A stretch of 32,620 bases of DNA from Chroococcus sp. FPU101 (GTDB lineage: Bacteria; Cyanobacteriota; Cyanobacteriia; Cyanobacteriales; Microcystaceae): contig NZ_BLJI01000040.1 in NCBI RefSeq assembly GCF_017312365.1, forward strand, positions 1 to 32,620, given 5' to 3'. A program made the translations under genes and the position numbers. Numbering within the stretch: the stretch's first letter is position 1; every line of letters starts with the position of its first letter. Below the pieces are notes generated by a model, which saw only the letters and a program-made list of their open reading frames with translations, searched no databases and was not told the DNA's origin. This document shows, one piece after another, positions 16,086 to 24,622 of the stretch.

Positions 16086-17546
16086 TTATTCTAGAATACA
16101 GCCACTTCTAGCAGGAAGCATTAATTTTAGTTGTTTTTTAGCATCAATCCATTCATATTCAAGATCACCATATAATATTTGCTCACCCTTAAAATTAATA
16201 TTTTGATTGAGGTCAATAACAACTGTTTCAGATTGTTCACTGATATTAATCGCGATAATTAAAGTTTGCTCGGCGACAATTCTGGCAAAAACATAAACAG
16301 ATTGATTAGCAAAAACAAATTTATATTTACCAGTACAAAATGCAGGACAATAGCGACGTAAATTAATTAACTTTTTGTGATAGTTTAATACGTCTAAATC
16401 CCATTGATTTTCGACTGGAAAACTACGACGACAGTCGGGATCTAAACCACCCACTAAACCAATTTCATCCCCATAATAAATACTCGGTGCGCCAGGAAAT
16501 GTAAATAAGAGTAAAGTCGCTAATTCAATACTTTTAGAATCTTCACCAACAACCGTTCTATATCTGGCTGTATCATGACTATCTAAAAGGTTCATTTGGG
16601 TTAATTGAATTTGCCAAGGATATAAAGTTACTAACCGGTCAATTTTCTTGGCATATTCTTTAGCCGAAAGCGGTGGATAGGGATTATAGGGTGCAGATTC
16701 TACATAAATATCTAAGAGACGATCGCCTCCCACAAATGCAAGAATCTTTTCAGTCAAAAGATAGTTCATCACCCCATCAAATTGGGTTCCATCGAGCCAT
16801 TGTCTCGCATCTGTCCAGATTTCTCCGACAATATAAGCTTCAGGATTAATCGCTTTAATTCGAGTGCGAAATTCTTGCCAAAATCCTGGGGTATGAATTT
16901 CATTGGGGACATCTAAACGCCAACCATCAATCCCTTTTTTAACCCAATATTCGCCAATTTGCATCAGATATTCTTTGACTTGTGGATGATCATGATTAAA
17001 TTGCGGTAAAGCTCGAATATCCCACCAACTCATATAGTTAGCGGGTTTACTACCATCATAGGGAGAAAGCGGCCAATCAAGAATTCTAAACCAATCAACC
17101 CAAGGGGAATTACTCCCGTTTTCTAAAATATCATTAAAGAAGAAAAAGCCACGACTTGCATGATTAAAGACACCATCTAAAACCACTTTCATATCGCGTT
17201 GATGTGCCGCATCAAGTAACGCATCAAAAGCAATATTACCCCCTAACATTGGATCAACTTGATAATAATCATGAGTATGATAGCGATGATTGCAAGCGGA
17301 TTGAAAAATTGGTGTAAAATAAATCGCGTTGACTCCTAATTCTTGGAGATAATCTAACTTTTCAATGACTCCCCAAAGATCTCCTCCTTTATAACCTTGT
17401 GAAGAGGGTAACGTGTCCCAAGGTTCAATTTTTTGGGGTTGCCATAGTCCTGGTTTAGGATGTTGTGTTTTAGCAAAGCGATCAGGAAAAATTTGATAAA
17501 ATACAGCAGATTTTACCCAGTCTGGTGTCTTGATATCCATAATCAT
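16086..17546 (-). CDS. GH13 alpha-amylase family enzyme (cyclomaltodextrinase/neopullulanase-like)
   Basis: This 486-residue cytoplasmic enzyme hydrolyses alpha-1,4 (possibly alpha-1,6) glucans. The conserved regions are in order: DGVFNH at 124-129, GWRLDVPNEI with the nucleophile Asp212, VGEIW with the acid/base Glu242, and LLDSHDTAR with Asp325. The D-V-x-N-E sequence after the nucleophile is that of the neopullulanase/cyclomaltodextrinase subgroup. The N-terminal domain of about 120 residues common in that subgroup is missing: the catalytic barrel starts at once (VKSAVFYQIFPDRF). Its probable role is breakdown of glycogen-derived maltodextrins. Its ATG directly abuts the cobM stop (TAAATG), so it is translated from the same message. 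A second ATG two codons later is possible. Confidence 0.88.
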   Translation of the reverse strand: MIMDIKTPDWVKSAVFYQIFPDRFAKTQHPKPGLWQPQKIEPWDTLPSSQGYKGGDLWGVIEKLDYLQELGVNAIYFTPIFQSACNHRYHTHDYYQVDPMLGGNIAFDALLDAAHQRDMKVVLDGVFNHASRGFFFFNDILENGSNSPWVDWFRILDWPLSPYDGSKPANYMSWWDIRALPQFNHDHPQVKEYLMQIGEYWVKKGIDGWRLDVPNEIHTPGFWQEFRTRIKAINPEAYIVGEIWTDARQWLDGTQFDGVMNYLLTEKILAFVGGDRLLDIYVESAPYNPYPPLSAKEYAKKIDRLVTLYPWQIQLTQMNLLDSHDTARYRTVVGEDSKSIELATLLLFTFPGAPSIYYGDEIGLVGGLDPDCRRSFPVENQWDLDVLNYHKKLINLRRYCPAFCTGKYKFVFANQSVYVFARIVAEQTLIIAINISEQSETVVIDLNQNINFKGEQILYGDLEYEWIDAKKQLKLMLPARSGCILE

Positions 17547-18338
17547 TTACTTGACAAGAGGTCTGAATAAGTGGGAATGTTCGGGATGATAGAGACGAGA
17601 ACGGACTTTTTGCTCGGTTAATAACGCGGGACTAATGATATAAAGAGTTGTCCGAATTAGTTTTTCTTGTTCGGTGAGTTCGGTCATTTTATTAAGAGGA
17701 ACGATCCAGATTTTTTCATCGGGCCAACCGACTCGAAAACAGACCGCTACGGGGGTATCTGCTGGATAATGTTGTAAAAGTTGGTTTTGTGCATCTTCAA
17801 CATGACGGGCCGCTAAATATAAACATAAACTTGCTTGGTGAGAAGCAAGACTTGCTAATTCTTCAGTCGGGGGAACGGGGGAAGCTAAACCACTAACACG
17901 GGTCAGAATAATAGTCTGTACGAGGTTAGGAATAGTCAGTTCTGTCCCTAGTTTAGCGGCTGCGGCTTGAAATGCACTAATACCTGGGATCAGTTCAAAG
18001 GGAATATTTTCTTCAATCAGGGTTAAAATTTGTTCATGGATGGCACTATAAAGGGTAAGATCCCCCGAATGTAACCGAACGACGATCGCTTTATCTTTAA
18101 CTCCCTCGATCATGATCGGTAAAATGTCCTCTAAGGTTTTATTCCCCGTTGGGATTAACTGTGCGTTACTACGGACATCTTGTAAGATTTGTTTAGGGAC
18201 GAGAGAGTCTGCATAAAGAATAATATCCGCAGAAGTGAGAATTTTATAAGCTTTGAGGGTTAATAACTCTGGATCGCCTGGCCCGGCTCCAATAAAATAG
18301 ACAGCAGGAGGATAAACGGTAGATGGGTGACTCAGCAT
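17547..18338 (-). CDS. cobM: Precorrin-4 C(11)-methyltransferase (CobM/CbiF)
   Basis: This 263-residue SAM-dependent methyltransferase adds the C-11 methyl to precorrin-4 in corrin (cobalamin or pseudocobalamin) synthesis. The tetrapyrrole methylase signature is FIGAGPGDPELLTLKA at about 15-30. ADIILYADSLV and VVRLHSGDLTLYSAI follow, as in CobM/CbiF and not in CobI, CobJ or CobA. IPGISAFQAAAAKLGTELT is the next family block. It is the upstream gene of an operon with the GH13 enzyme, with no bases between stop and start. No other cob gene is present nearby. I saw no B12 box in the 5' region, so there is no riboswitch evidence. Confidence 0.93.
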   Translation of the reverse strand: MLSHPSTVYPPAVYFIGAGPGDPELLTLKAYKILTSADIILYADSLVPKQILQDVRSNAQLIPTGNKTLEDILPIMIEGVKDKAIVVRLHSGDLTLYSAIHEQILTLIEENIPFELIPGISAFQAAAAKLGTELTIPNLVQTIILTRVSGLASPVPPTEELASLASHQASLCLYLAARHVEDAQNQLLQHYPADTPVAVCFRVGWPDEKIWIVPLNKMTELTEQEKLIRTTLYIISPALLTEQKVRSRLYHPEHSHLFRPLVK

Positions 18339-18511
18339 TAATTAGTAGAGTAAGTTAGAGGTTTTCCGATTGTACCGAACATCGCAAAAAAATGCGTTTT
18401 GTTTTTTTTCAAAGCTTAATGTGAAAAACCATTTAAAGGTATGCTATTGAATGGCATCATAGTTATGGTAACTATTAAATCTGCTCTTGCTAGAACGACA
18501 ATCATCAACCT

Positions 18512-18730
18512 ATGGGCTTCGCTGACTTATCCATCAATGATATTGCTGCTGAATATAATCTAAGTGTAGAGACTGTGTACAGTTTGTGCGACCAGTTAAA
18601 CGTCGGTTATAAAGATCAGCAAACCCTACTTGCGCTAGAGGATGCTAAAGCAGTTATTTCTCTGATTTTATCCCAACAATCAGGGTTAAATATTCAAACA
18701 CAGGATAGCTCATTAAAAAAAAATTTATAA
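18512..18730 (+). CDS. Small HTH-like protein upstream of psbV
   Basis: This is a 72-residue protein. Residues about 5-45 (LSINDIAAEYNLSVETVYSL, then CDQLNVGY) read as a helix-turn-helix of the type seen in IF-2 N-terminal and MerR-like modules. LALEDAKAVISLIL is a further helix and the end is hydrophilic. Similar small proteins are common in cyanobacteria, as far as I recall, without known function. It lies about 100 bases upstream of psbV on the same strand and may be co-transcribed. No Shine-Dalgarno precedes the ATG. DNA or RNA binding is a guess from the fold. Confidence 0.65.
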   Translation: MGFADLSINDIAAEYNLSVETVYSLCDQLNVGYKDQQTLLALEDAKAVISLILSQQSGLNIQTQDSSLKKNL

Positions 18731-18833
18731 GCGTGTGATACCTAAGCACGGTTGATTGAAAGCATAGTAAGACGGATGATGGTTAATAGCGTTCCAATAT
18801 AAGATGAATCATTCAAACTGTTTGAGGAGAACG

Positions 18834-19319
18834 ATGATCAAGAGATTCTTTTGGGTGGCGATCGCCACAGTCTTTTTTATCTTCCAATTTCAGATCAATA
18901 GTGCTTTTGCTTTAGAACTCGATAGCGAAACCCGTACGATCCCTTTAAATGAAGGTGGAGAGTCGGTTACCTTAAGTTCTCAGCAAGTCACATCTGGACA
19001 ACGAATCTTTAATGGTTCTTGCACCAAATGTCATTTACAAGGTAAAACCAAAACTAATAATAACGTCAGTTTAGGTTTATCTGATATGGCTGGGGCTGAA
19101 CCTCCTAGAACTAATGTAACAGCCTTGGTTGACTACTTAAAGCATCCTACTAGCTACGATGGAGAAAAAGATCTATCTGAAGAACATCCTAATGTGACTC
19201 GGACTGATCTCTATCCTGAACTCAGAAATCTGACTGAAGATGATGTGTTCGATGTTGCTAGTTATTTACTAATCGCGCCTAAACTAGATGAGCGTTGGGG
19301 TGGTACGATTTATTTCTAA
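18834..19319 (+). CDS. psbV: Photosystem II cytochrome c-550
   Basis: This 161-residue precursor is the extrinsic lumenal cytochrome that stabilises the Mn4CaO5 cluster and the chloride requirement of PSII. The signal peptide ends at AFA (residue 26) and mature PsbV starts LELDSETRTIPL. The haem is bound by CTKCH at 63-67 (mature His41). The second axial ligand is the His in EEHPN (residue 118, mature His92), matching the bis-His ligation of this family. It ends WGGTIYF. I start at ATG 18834 because GAGGAG lies four bases before it; an upstream in-frame ATG at 18804 would add ten residues and has no such site. A terminator follows. Confidence 0.97.
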   Translation: MIKRFFWVAIATVFFIFQFQINSAFALELDSETRTIPLNEGGESVTLSSQQVTSGQRIFNGSCTKCHLQGKTKTNNNVSLGLSDMAGAEPPRTNVTALVDYLKHPTSYDGEKDLSEEHPNVTRTDLYPELRNLTEDDVFDVASYLLIAPKLDERWGGTIYF

Positions 19320-19362
19320 ATCACGATTCGTTTACTATTAGCATACTTATCTTATTTTGTCA

Positions 19363-19390
19363 ATCCCTCTAAAGTTTTAGGGGGATTTTA
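19363..19390 (+). terminator. Terminator downstream of psbV
   Basis: ATCCCTCTAAA and TTTAGGGGGAT pair almost fully (one G-T type position) around a tight loop, followed by TTTTAATTT. It lies about 45 bases after the psbV stop. Confidence 0.8.
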
Positions 19391-19508
19391 ATTTATCTCT
19401 ATATTAAGTTGATGATTCTTTCTTGAGGGTTGCATCAGTCGATAAAGCAGGGCAAAATGAGGGTTAATTAATCCCTTTTAAATTTTGATTTTTTAGAGGA
19501 CAAAATTT

Positions 19509-20216
19509 GTGGTTCCCCTCCGCGATGATAATCCCATTAGCATTACTCCCTATGTTACCTATGGCATAATTGCCCTTAATATCCTCGTTTTTCTCTATCA
19601 AATTACTCTAACTCCCCAACAATTAGACGCTTTTTTTGAATCATTTGCCGTGATCCCCAAAGAACTGACTGCTAATTTTAATGGTATCCCAGTCGGTCAA
19701 CCGATCCCTGAATGGTGGACGTTGATCACCTCACAATTTTTGCATGGTGGCTTTTTACACATTGCTGGAAATATGTTATTTTTGTGGATTTTTGGCAATA
19801 ATGTTGAAGATCGTCTGGGTCATGTCAAATTCTTGATTTTTTATCTATCCTGCGGCGTTTTAGCGGCTCTTGCTCAGTGGTATTTTTCTTATAACTCAAT
19901 GATTCCCTCTTTAGGTGCCAGTGGTGCGATCGCGGGAGTCATGGGTGCCTATATTCTGCGTTTTCCCCAAGCTCAAGTTGTGACACTCATTCCACTAGGA
20001 TTATTATTTTGGACGTTTCGGGTTCCCGCGTTTTTATTCCTCGGTTTTTGGTTTGTCCAACAAGCTTTTTATAGTTTTGCAAGTCTCAGTGTACCGACTA
20101 ATGTAGGGATGGAAAACGGTGGTATTGCTTATTGGGCCCATGCAGGTGGCTTTGTTTTTGGTGCGGTTCTCGGGCCGTTACTGGGTTTATTTCGCCCTGA
20201 TAATACTCGTTTTTAG
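19509..20216 (+). CDS. Rhomboid family intramembrane serine protease
   Basis: This 235-residue protein has six to seven hydrophobic segments. The catalytic dyad is visible: Ser138 in LGASGAIAGVMG and His201 in WAHAGGFVFG. The loop HGGFLHIAGNMLFLWIFGNNVED is the conserved H-x-N-type segment between the first helices. It cleaves membrane-anchored substrates within the bilayer; the substrate is unknown. The start is GTG at 19509, with AGAGGA eight bases before it. It is separated from psbV by a terminator and from the DUF3386 gene by 134 bases, so it is probably its own unit. Confidence 0.93.
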   Translation: MVPLRDDNPISITPYVTYGIIALNILVFLYQITLTPQQLDAFFESFAVIPKELTANFNGIPVGQPIPEWWTLITSQFLHGGFLHIAGNMLFLWIFGNNVEDRLGHVKFLIFYLSCGVLAALAQWYFSYNSMIPSLGASGAIAGVMGAYILRFPQAQVVTLIPLGLLFWTFRVPAFLFLGFWFVQQAFYSFASLSVPTNVGMENGGIAYWAHAGGFVFGAVLGPLLGLFRPDNTRF

Positions 20217-20350
20217 TTAATATACCGCATCGTTGATTATCGAACATAGTAGATACGTACTATTATTTAGATAGGACAGAAAACCCAGCAAAGCAAAAAA
20301 TATAAGACGATAGAATAAAAGAGAAACTTTGAGCCATCAGTAAAGTAAAT

Positions 20351-21007
20351 ATGACTGTAACTACAGATAATGCTCGTGATCTATTTCGTAAAGCCTACGA
20401 AAACCGTTATACTTGGGATGCGAATTTCCCAGGCTATATCGCAGATATTACCCTCAAGCAAGGAAACGAAGTCTATACAGGTAAGCTACGAGTGAATGCG
20501 GACTATAGTGTAGAAGTTAGCGAAATAGAAGACGAAAAGGTCACTGAAAGTGTCTACAACCAACTCAGAGACATCGTAACCCATCGTAAACGCTCAAACT
20601 TTGAACAGTCTCACGGGAAGAATACTTTTAATTTAGGCAATGAAGACCCTACAGGTGCAGTCGAAATTTTAGTCACTGGGGATGCAATGGGGTCAAACTA
20701 TAAAATTAGAGGAACAGAAATTTGTCAAGTTAGTCGTGTCATGGGGCCTGTAGCTTTTGTCATCAATACCGAAGAAAGCTTAGAAACCGATGAGGGCTAT
20801 ATTTCGACGAAATACAATGCAATTTTCCGAAATTCTAAAACCAATGAATTAAAAGGAAAAAGAGATTTTACCGAAAGTTACGAACAGTTCGGTAATTATT
20901 ATCTTCCCACACATCAAGTGATTGACGCGATCGATGCAGGTGGTGAAAAGTTTGTCACTGAATTTATCTTTTCTAACATCCAGTTACTGGAAACCGTAAC
21001 AGCTTAA
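20351..21007 (+). CDS. DUF3386 family protein
   Basis: This 218-residue protein is soluble, with no signal peptide. The start (ARDLFRKAYENRYTWDANFPGY) and the beta-rich body (KGKLRVNADYSVEV-type strands) match DUF3386, a family nearly confined to cyanobacteria and plants, with no known function. The length is normal for the family. It sits 65 bases before the Nfu gene on the same strand and the two may be co-transcribed. No catalytic residues are recognised. Confidence 0.82.
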   Translation: MTVTTDNARDLFRKAYENRYTWDANFPGYIADITLKQGNEVYTGKLRVNADYSVEVSEIEDEKVTESVYNQLRDIVTHRKRSNFEQSHGKNTFNLGNEDPTGAVEILVTGDAMGSNYKIRGTEICQVSRVMGPVAFVINTEESLETDEGYISTKYNAIFRNSKTNELKGKRDFTESYEQFGNYYLPTHQVIDAIDAGGEKFVTEFIFSNIQLLETVTA

Positions 21008-21072
21008 CCTTGGCTTTGAGCTAGGATAAAGAAAAAAGAGATTAACCAAATCATTAAACAAAAGAGGTTGTA

Positions 21073-21309
21073 ATGGCACTAGCATTAACGTCAGAGAATG
21101 TAGAGACAGTTTTAGATGAAATGCGTCCCTATCTAATGGCTGATGGTGGTAACGTAGAATTAGTTGAAATTGATGGCCCCATTGTTAGACTACGTTTACA
21201 AGGTGCTTGCGGTTCTTGTCCAAGTTCTACCATGACCCTAAAAATGGGTATTGAACGTCGTTTACGAGAAATGATTCCAGAAGTAAACGAAGTTGAACAA
21301 GCTTTTTAA
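21073..21309 (+). CDS. nfu: NifU-like (Nfu) iron-sulfur cluster scaffold
   Basis: This 78-residue protein is a single NifU C-terminal domain. The cluster-binding C-x-x-C is Cys46 and Cys49 in [10 protein letters not shown], and [15 protein letters not shown] is the conserved front part. Cyanobacterial Nfu of this size assembles 4Fe-4S clusters and passes them to apoproteins, including photosystem I, and is the relative of plastid NFU proteins. GAGG five bases before the ATG supports the start. It ends upstream of a strong bidirectional hairpin. This short form has no N-terminal IscU-type domain. Confidence 0.93.
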   Translation: MALALTSENVETVLDEMRPYLMADGGNVELVEIDGPIVRLRLQGACGSCPSSTMTLKMGIERRLREMIPEVNEVEQAF

Positions 21310-21331
21310 TTAGAAAGAGTTTGGAGTAATT

Positions 21332-21360
21332 AGTAAGGGTTTGGTATCCAAACCCCTACT
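21332..21360. terminator. Bidirectional terminator between nfu and the ion channel
   Basis: AGTAAGGGTTTGG and CCAAACCCCTACT form a 13-base stem with one mismatch and a three-base loop. An A-rich side and T-rich sequence (ATTTTTT at 21369-21376) lie nearby. It sits between convergent stops at 21309 and 21368 and can serve both. Confidence 0.75.
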
Positions 21361-21367
21361 AAAATCT

Positions 21368-22174
21368 CTATTTTTTCCAAGGAGTCACTGAAGTAGTTTT
21401 GTCTAACTTTTGACCACAACTCTTACAGAAATTAGCATCGATATCGTGGGTTAATAAACTACAATTTAAACACTGAGTTTCAATTTTTTGAGTTGTTTTT
21501 AAGAGTTGCCGAGTTAAATCCCCAATTTGCCAAGGAATTAAAAAAATACCTGTTAGAATCATCAGTACAGTGACTAATCTACCTTGGTCTGTTAAAGGAA
21601 TAACATCACCAAAACCCACTGTAGTCATCGTAACAACACAAAAGTAGAAAGCATCAAAAAAATGACGAAAAACGTGTGGATTAACGGGATGTTCAACTTG
21701 GTAAATTAGTCCCGCATAAACAAAGATAATTGAGGCTAAGATCAACAAAATTCTAGCAATGACAATTTGATCAGTTTTTTGGACTTTGAAAACAGAAATA
21801 CCGAAGCCAAAAAATCGAATAATTCGCAAAATTCTAAAGGATCTAAAAACTCGAAAAAAACTAATATCAAAAATTCCGATAAAAACAGGAAGAATTGCCA
21901 GTAAATCCATGATGGCTAGAGGTTTAAAAATAAATTTAAGTTTATTGTCGGCGCACCATAGTCTAACTAAATATTCAAAAGCGAAGAGAATTAAAATTAA
22001 TAATTCAAGACGATCTAAAATCAGATCCCATGTTGGAGTAATTTCATAGGTTTGAACGACATAAATTAATAGTGAAAGTAAAATTAATCCTAAAATACCT
22101 AAGTTTATTATTAATCCTTTAAATGTTGTAATATCATCCAAATAAAAAGCAATTTTTTCTCGAAATGTATTCAT
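21368..22174 (-). CDS. Voltage-gated-type potassium channel with C-terminal zinc ribbon
   Basis: This 268-residue membrane protein has six-helix Kv topology. S4 is FRVFRSFRILRIIRFF, with Arg at 108, 111, 114, 117 and 120. The pore filter is TVGFGD at 185-190. Acidic residues in S2 and S3 (FEYLVRLW, AIMDLLAILP) fit a voltage sensor. After S6 comes a short tail with C-x-x-C at 235-238 and C-x-x-C at 250-253, a zinc-ribbon-like module. Potassium selectivity is inferred from the GFGD filter. The tail may sense redox state or metal, or only stabilise the tetramer. It is monocistronic and convergent with nfu. Confidence 0.9.
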   Translation of the reverse strand: MNTFREKIAFYLDDITTFKGLIINLGILGLILLSLLIYVVQTYEITPTWDLILDRLELLILILFAFEYLVRLWCADNKLKFIFKPLAIMDLLAILPVFIGIFDISFFRVFRSFRILRIIRFFGFGISVFKVQKTDQIVIARILLILASIIFVYAGLIYQVEHPVNPHVFRHFFDAFYFCVVTMTTVGFGDVIPLTDQGRLVTVLMILTGIFLIPWQIGDLTRQLLKTTQKIETQCLNCSLLTHDIDANFCKSCGQKLDKTTSVTPWKK

Positions 22175-22622
22175 ATTTTATAGATTAATTTATTTTTTTA
22201 TTTTGCCTAGTAACCTATTATTATGTCTGAATGAGTTACAATTTTTTCTATCAATAGGGCTTGGCGACTAAGATTAATCCCTTTTTATTGATTGTCTATA
22301 CATTTTGTTGTTAAAATAGCTTGGACATTGATTTTATCGATGAATTGACTTTAAAAAATACATTTTTGTGTGATGACAAAGATTAATTCATCAATTTAGA
22401 ATAAAAAAAGTTTTAAAAGATACAGCATCAAGGAATAATCATCCACAGATAAAATATTTAAGGATGGCAATTAGCAAAAAAAGCGTTTATCGTTGAGGAA
22501 TAGGAAATTACTAGCTGTCGTTAGATAGTAATAACCTGAGCTAAGGTCATTCACCGTATTTCATCCAATGAGGTGTTGTATCTGTCACAATTGAAACAGG
22601 GTAACTAAATAGAGTTGATGCA
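22175..22622. other. Long AT-rich gap between channel and ftsH
   Basis: This 448-base gap separates divergent genes and carries no reading frame I can support. It must hold both promoters. An 8-base inverted pair GATGAATT ... AATTCATC lies in about 22338-22395, too weak to interpret. The length suggests a long ftsH leader or complex control. Confidence 0.4.
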
Positions 22623-24527
22623 ATGCAAAACAGTTCTTGGCATAAAAACGAGTCTCAGGGTAAAACCGCGATTAAAAGACAATCTCGCGCTAAATCTCTT
22701 AAACAAATTATAGCTGGATGGATGCTCCTGCAAACCGTTCTCACGGTAACCCCCGCACACCTTAAAGCTCAAGATAAGGACTTGACTTACGGCGGTCTAT
22801 TACAAAAAATTGATCAAGGTCAAGTCAGTAAACTAGAAATAGATCCAGCCTCACAAGTTGCTAAAGTCACCTTAGTTGGACAAGGAGATAAAGTCCAACC
22901 GCAAGAGGTAAAATTATTAGAACAAAACCCCGAACTCATTGCCAAGCTGAAGGCGAAAAATGTCGAGTTTGATATCCAACCCTCTACAGATAACTCGGCT
23001 GCCGTTAACTTGATGACAAACTTGTTTATTGTCTTATTGTTGCTAGGGTTAGTTTTAATGCTCTTACGGCGTTCTGCCAATATGTCTGGGCAGGCCATGA
23101 ACTTTGGAAAATCTCGTGCTAGATTTCAGATGGAAGCAAAAACGGGAATTAGTTTCAATGAAGTTGCAGGAATCGAAGAAGCTAAAGAAGAATTACAAGA
23201 AGTCGTTACCTTTTTAAAAAATCCCGAAAAATTTACCGCGATCGGTGCCAAAATACCTAGAGGTGTTCTTTTAATCGGGCCGCCTGGAACAGGAAAAACT
23301 CTACTCGCTAAAGCCATAGCTGGTGAAGCGGCGGTACCTTTTTTTAGTATTTCGGGTTCAGAATTTGTTGAAATGTTTGTCGGGGTTGGTGCTTCACGGG
23401 TTAGGGATCTCTTTAAAAAAGCAAAAGAAAATGCGCCTTGTTTGGTCTTTATCGATGAAATAGATGCAGTCGGTCGTCAAAGAGGGGTCGGTTACGGTGG
23501 CGGAAATGATGAACGAGAACAAACTTTAAACCAACTTTTAACCGAAATGGATGGCTTTGAGGGCAATGCAGGAATAATTATTATTGCTGCAACCAACCGC
23601 CCCGATGTCCTCGATATGGCTTTGTTACGACCTGGACGCTTTGATCGACAAGTGATTGTAGACTATCCTGATTTTAGCGGAAGACGGGAAATCCTCGAAG
23701 TTCATGCACGCAATAAAAAAGTTGATCCCAATGTTTCATTAGAAGCGATCGCCAAACGAACCCCCGGTTTTACAGGTGCCGACTTAGCGAATGTTCTCAA
23801 TGAAGGGGCTATTTTTACCGCCCGTCGTCGTAAAGAAGCGATCACAATGTCAGAAATTAATGACGCTATTGATCGAGTGGTGGCAGGAATGGAAGGAACT
23901 CCATTAGTCGATAGCAAGAGTAAACGCCTGATCGCCTATCATGAAATTGGTCATGCACTCGTCGGGACTTTAACGCCAGGACACGATCCCGTCGAAAAAG
24001 TCACCCTAATTCCCAGAGGACAAGCGATGGGTTTAACGTGGTTTACCCCCGATGAGGATCAAGGTTTAGTCAGTCGATCGCAACTGATCGCCCGTATTAC
24101 TGCCCTACTCGGAGGAAGAGTTGCAGAAGAATGTATTTTTGGTGATTCAGAAGTAACAACGGGCGCAACCAATGATATCGAAAAAGTCACTTCTTTAGCT
24201 CGACGCATGGTCACTCGTTTTGGGATGTCAGATCTAGGCCCCTTTGCCCTTGAAGAAGACCAAAATAATTCTTTTTTGGGTAATGATTTTGGTGGTAGAC
24301 GCTCCGAGCATTCCGAAGAAATTGCCTCAAGAATCGATGCACAAGTTCGTTCAATTGTCAACTATGCTCACAACACAGCCTATAAAATTATTCAAGACAA
24401 TAGAGGGGCGGTTGATCGTTTAGTGGATCTGTTGATCGAACAAGAAACCATTGAAGGCGATGAATTTCGGAAGTTAGTTGATCAATTAACTCAACCGTCT
24501 AATCAAACTCTAGCCACTTCTCGTTAA
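22623..24527 (+). CDS. ftsH: ATP-dependent zinc metalloprotease FtsH
   Basis: This 634-residue membrane AAA+ protease has an N-terminal hydrophobic segment at about 28-46 (possibly a signal anchor), a periplasmic/lumenal domain to about 125, and a second helix at 131-148. Walker A is GPPGTGKT at 219-226 and Walker B is FIDEID at about 276-281. The second-region-of-homology block is [19 protein letters not shown], and the zinc site is HEIGH at 440-444. Cyanobacteria have four FtsH paralogues; those near this size degrade damaged D1 in the PSII repair cycle or act in iron and stress regulation. I cannot assign the paralogue by eye. A 95-base gap separates it from tldD on the same strand, with GGGCGAT/ATCGCCC arms at 24536-24566. 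Confidence 0.96.
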   Translation: MQNSSWHKNESQGKTAIKRQSRAKSLKQIIAGWMLLQTVLTVTPAHLKAQDKDLTYGGLLQKIDQGQVSKLEIDPASQVAKVTLVGQGDKVQPQEVKLLEQNPELIAKLKAKNVEFDIQPSTDNSAAVNLMTNLFIVLLLLGLVLMLLRRSANMSGQAMNFGKSRARFQMEAKTGISFNEVAGIEEAKEELQEVVTFLKNPEKFTAIGAKIPRGVLLIGPPGTGKTLLAKAIAGEAAVPFFSISGSEFVEMFVGVGASRVRDLFKKAKENAPCLVFIDEIDAVGRQRGVGYGGGNDEREQTLNQLLTEMDGFEGNAGIIIIAATNRPDVLDMALLRPGRFDRQVIVDYPDFSGRREILEVHARNKKVDPNVSLEAIAKRTPGFTGADLANVLNEGAIFTARRRKEAITMSEINDAIDRVVAGMEGTPLVDSKSKRLIAYHEIGHALVGTLTPGHDPVEKVTLIPRGQAMGLTWFTPDEDQGLVSRSQLIARITALLGGRVAEECIFGDSEVTTGATNDIEKVTSLARRMVTRFGMSDLGPFALEEDQNNSFLGNDFGGRRSEHSEEIASRIDAQVRSIVNYAHNTAYKIIQDNRGAVDRLVDLLIEQETIEGDEFRKLVDQLTQPSNQTLATSR

Positions 24528-24622
24528 TCAGTTTGGGGCGATCCAATATAAATAAAATAATCGCCCTTAACTAAAACTATCAATAATGCGATCGCTCTTC
24601 CTAGCTCAGTATTTGACAAACT

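Noticed and set aside
18339-18511. Cobalamin riboswitch upstream of cobM
   Set aside because: I see no B12 box on the minus strand, and the leader is short. A CGCA-A6-TGCG hairpin with a T-run is present on the plus strand, but no gene upstream needs it.
22820-24361. Several minus-strand frames opposite ftsH
   Set aside because: They mirror the coding bias of the strongly conserved FtsH gene and have low-complexity, unlikely translations.
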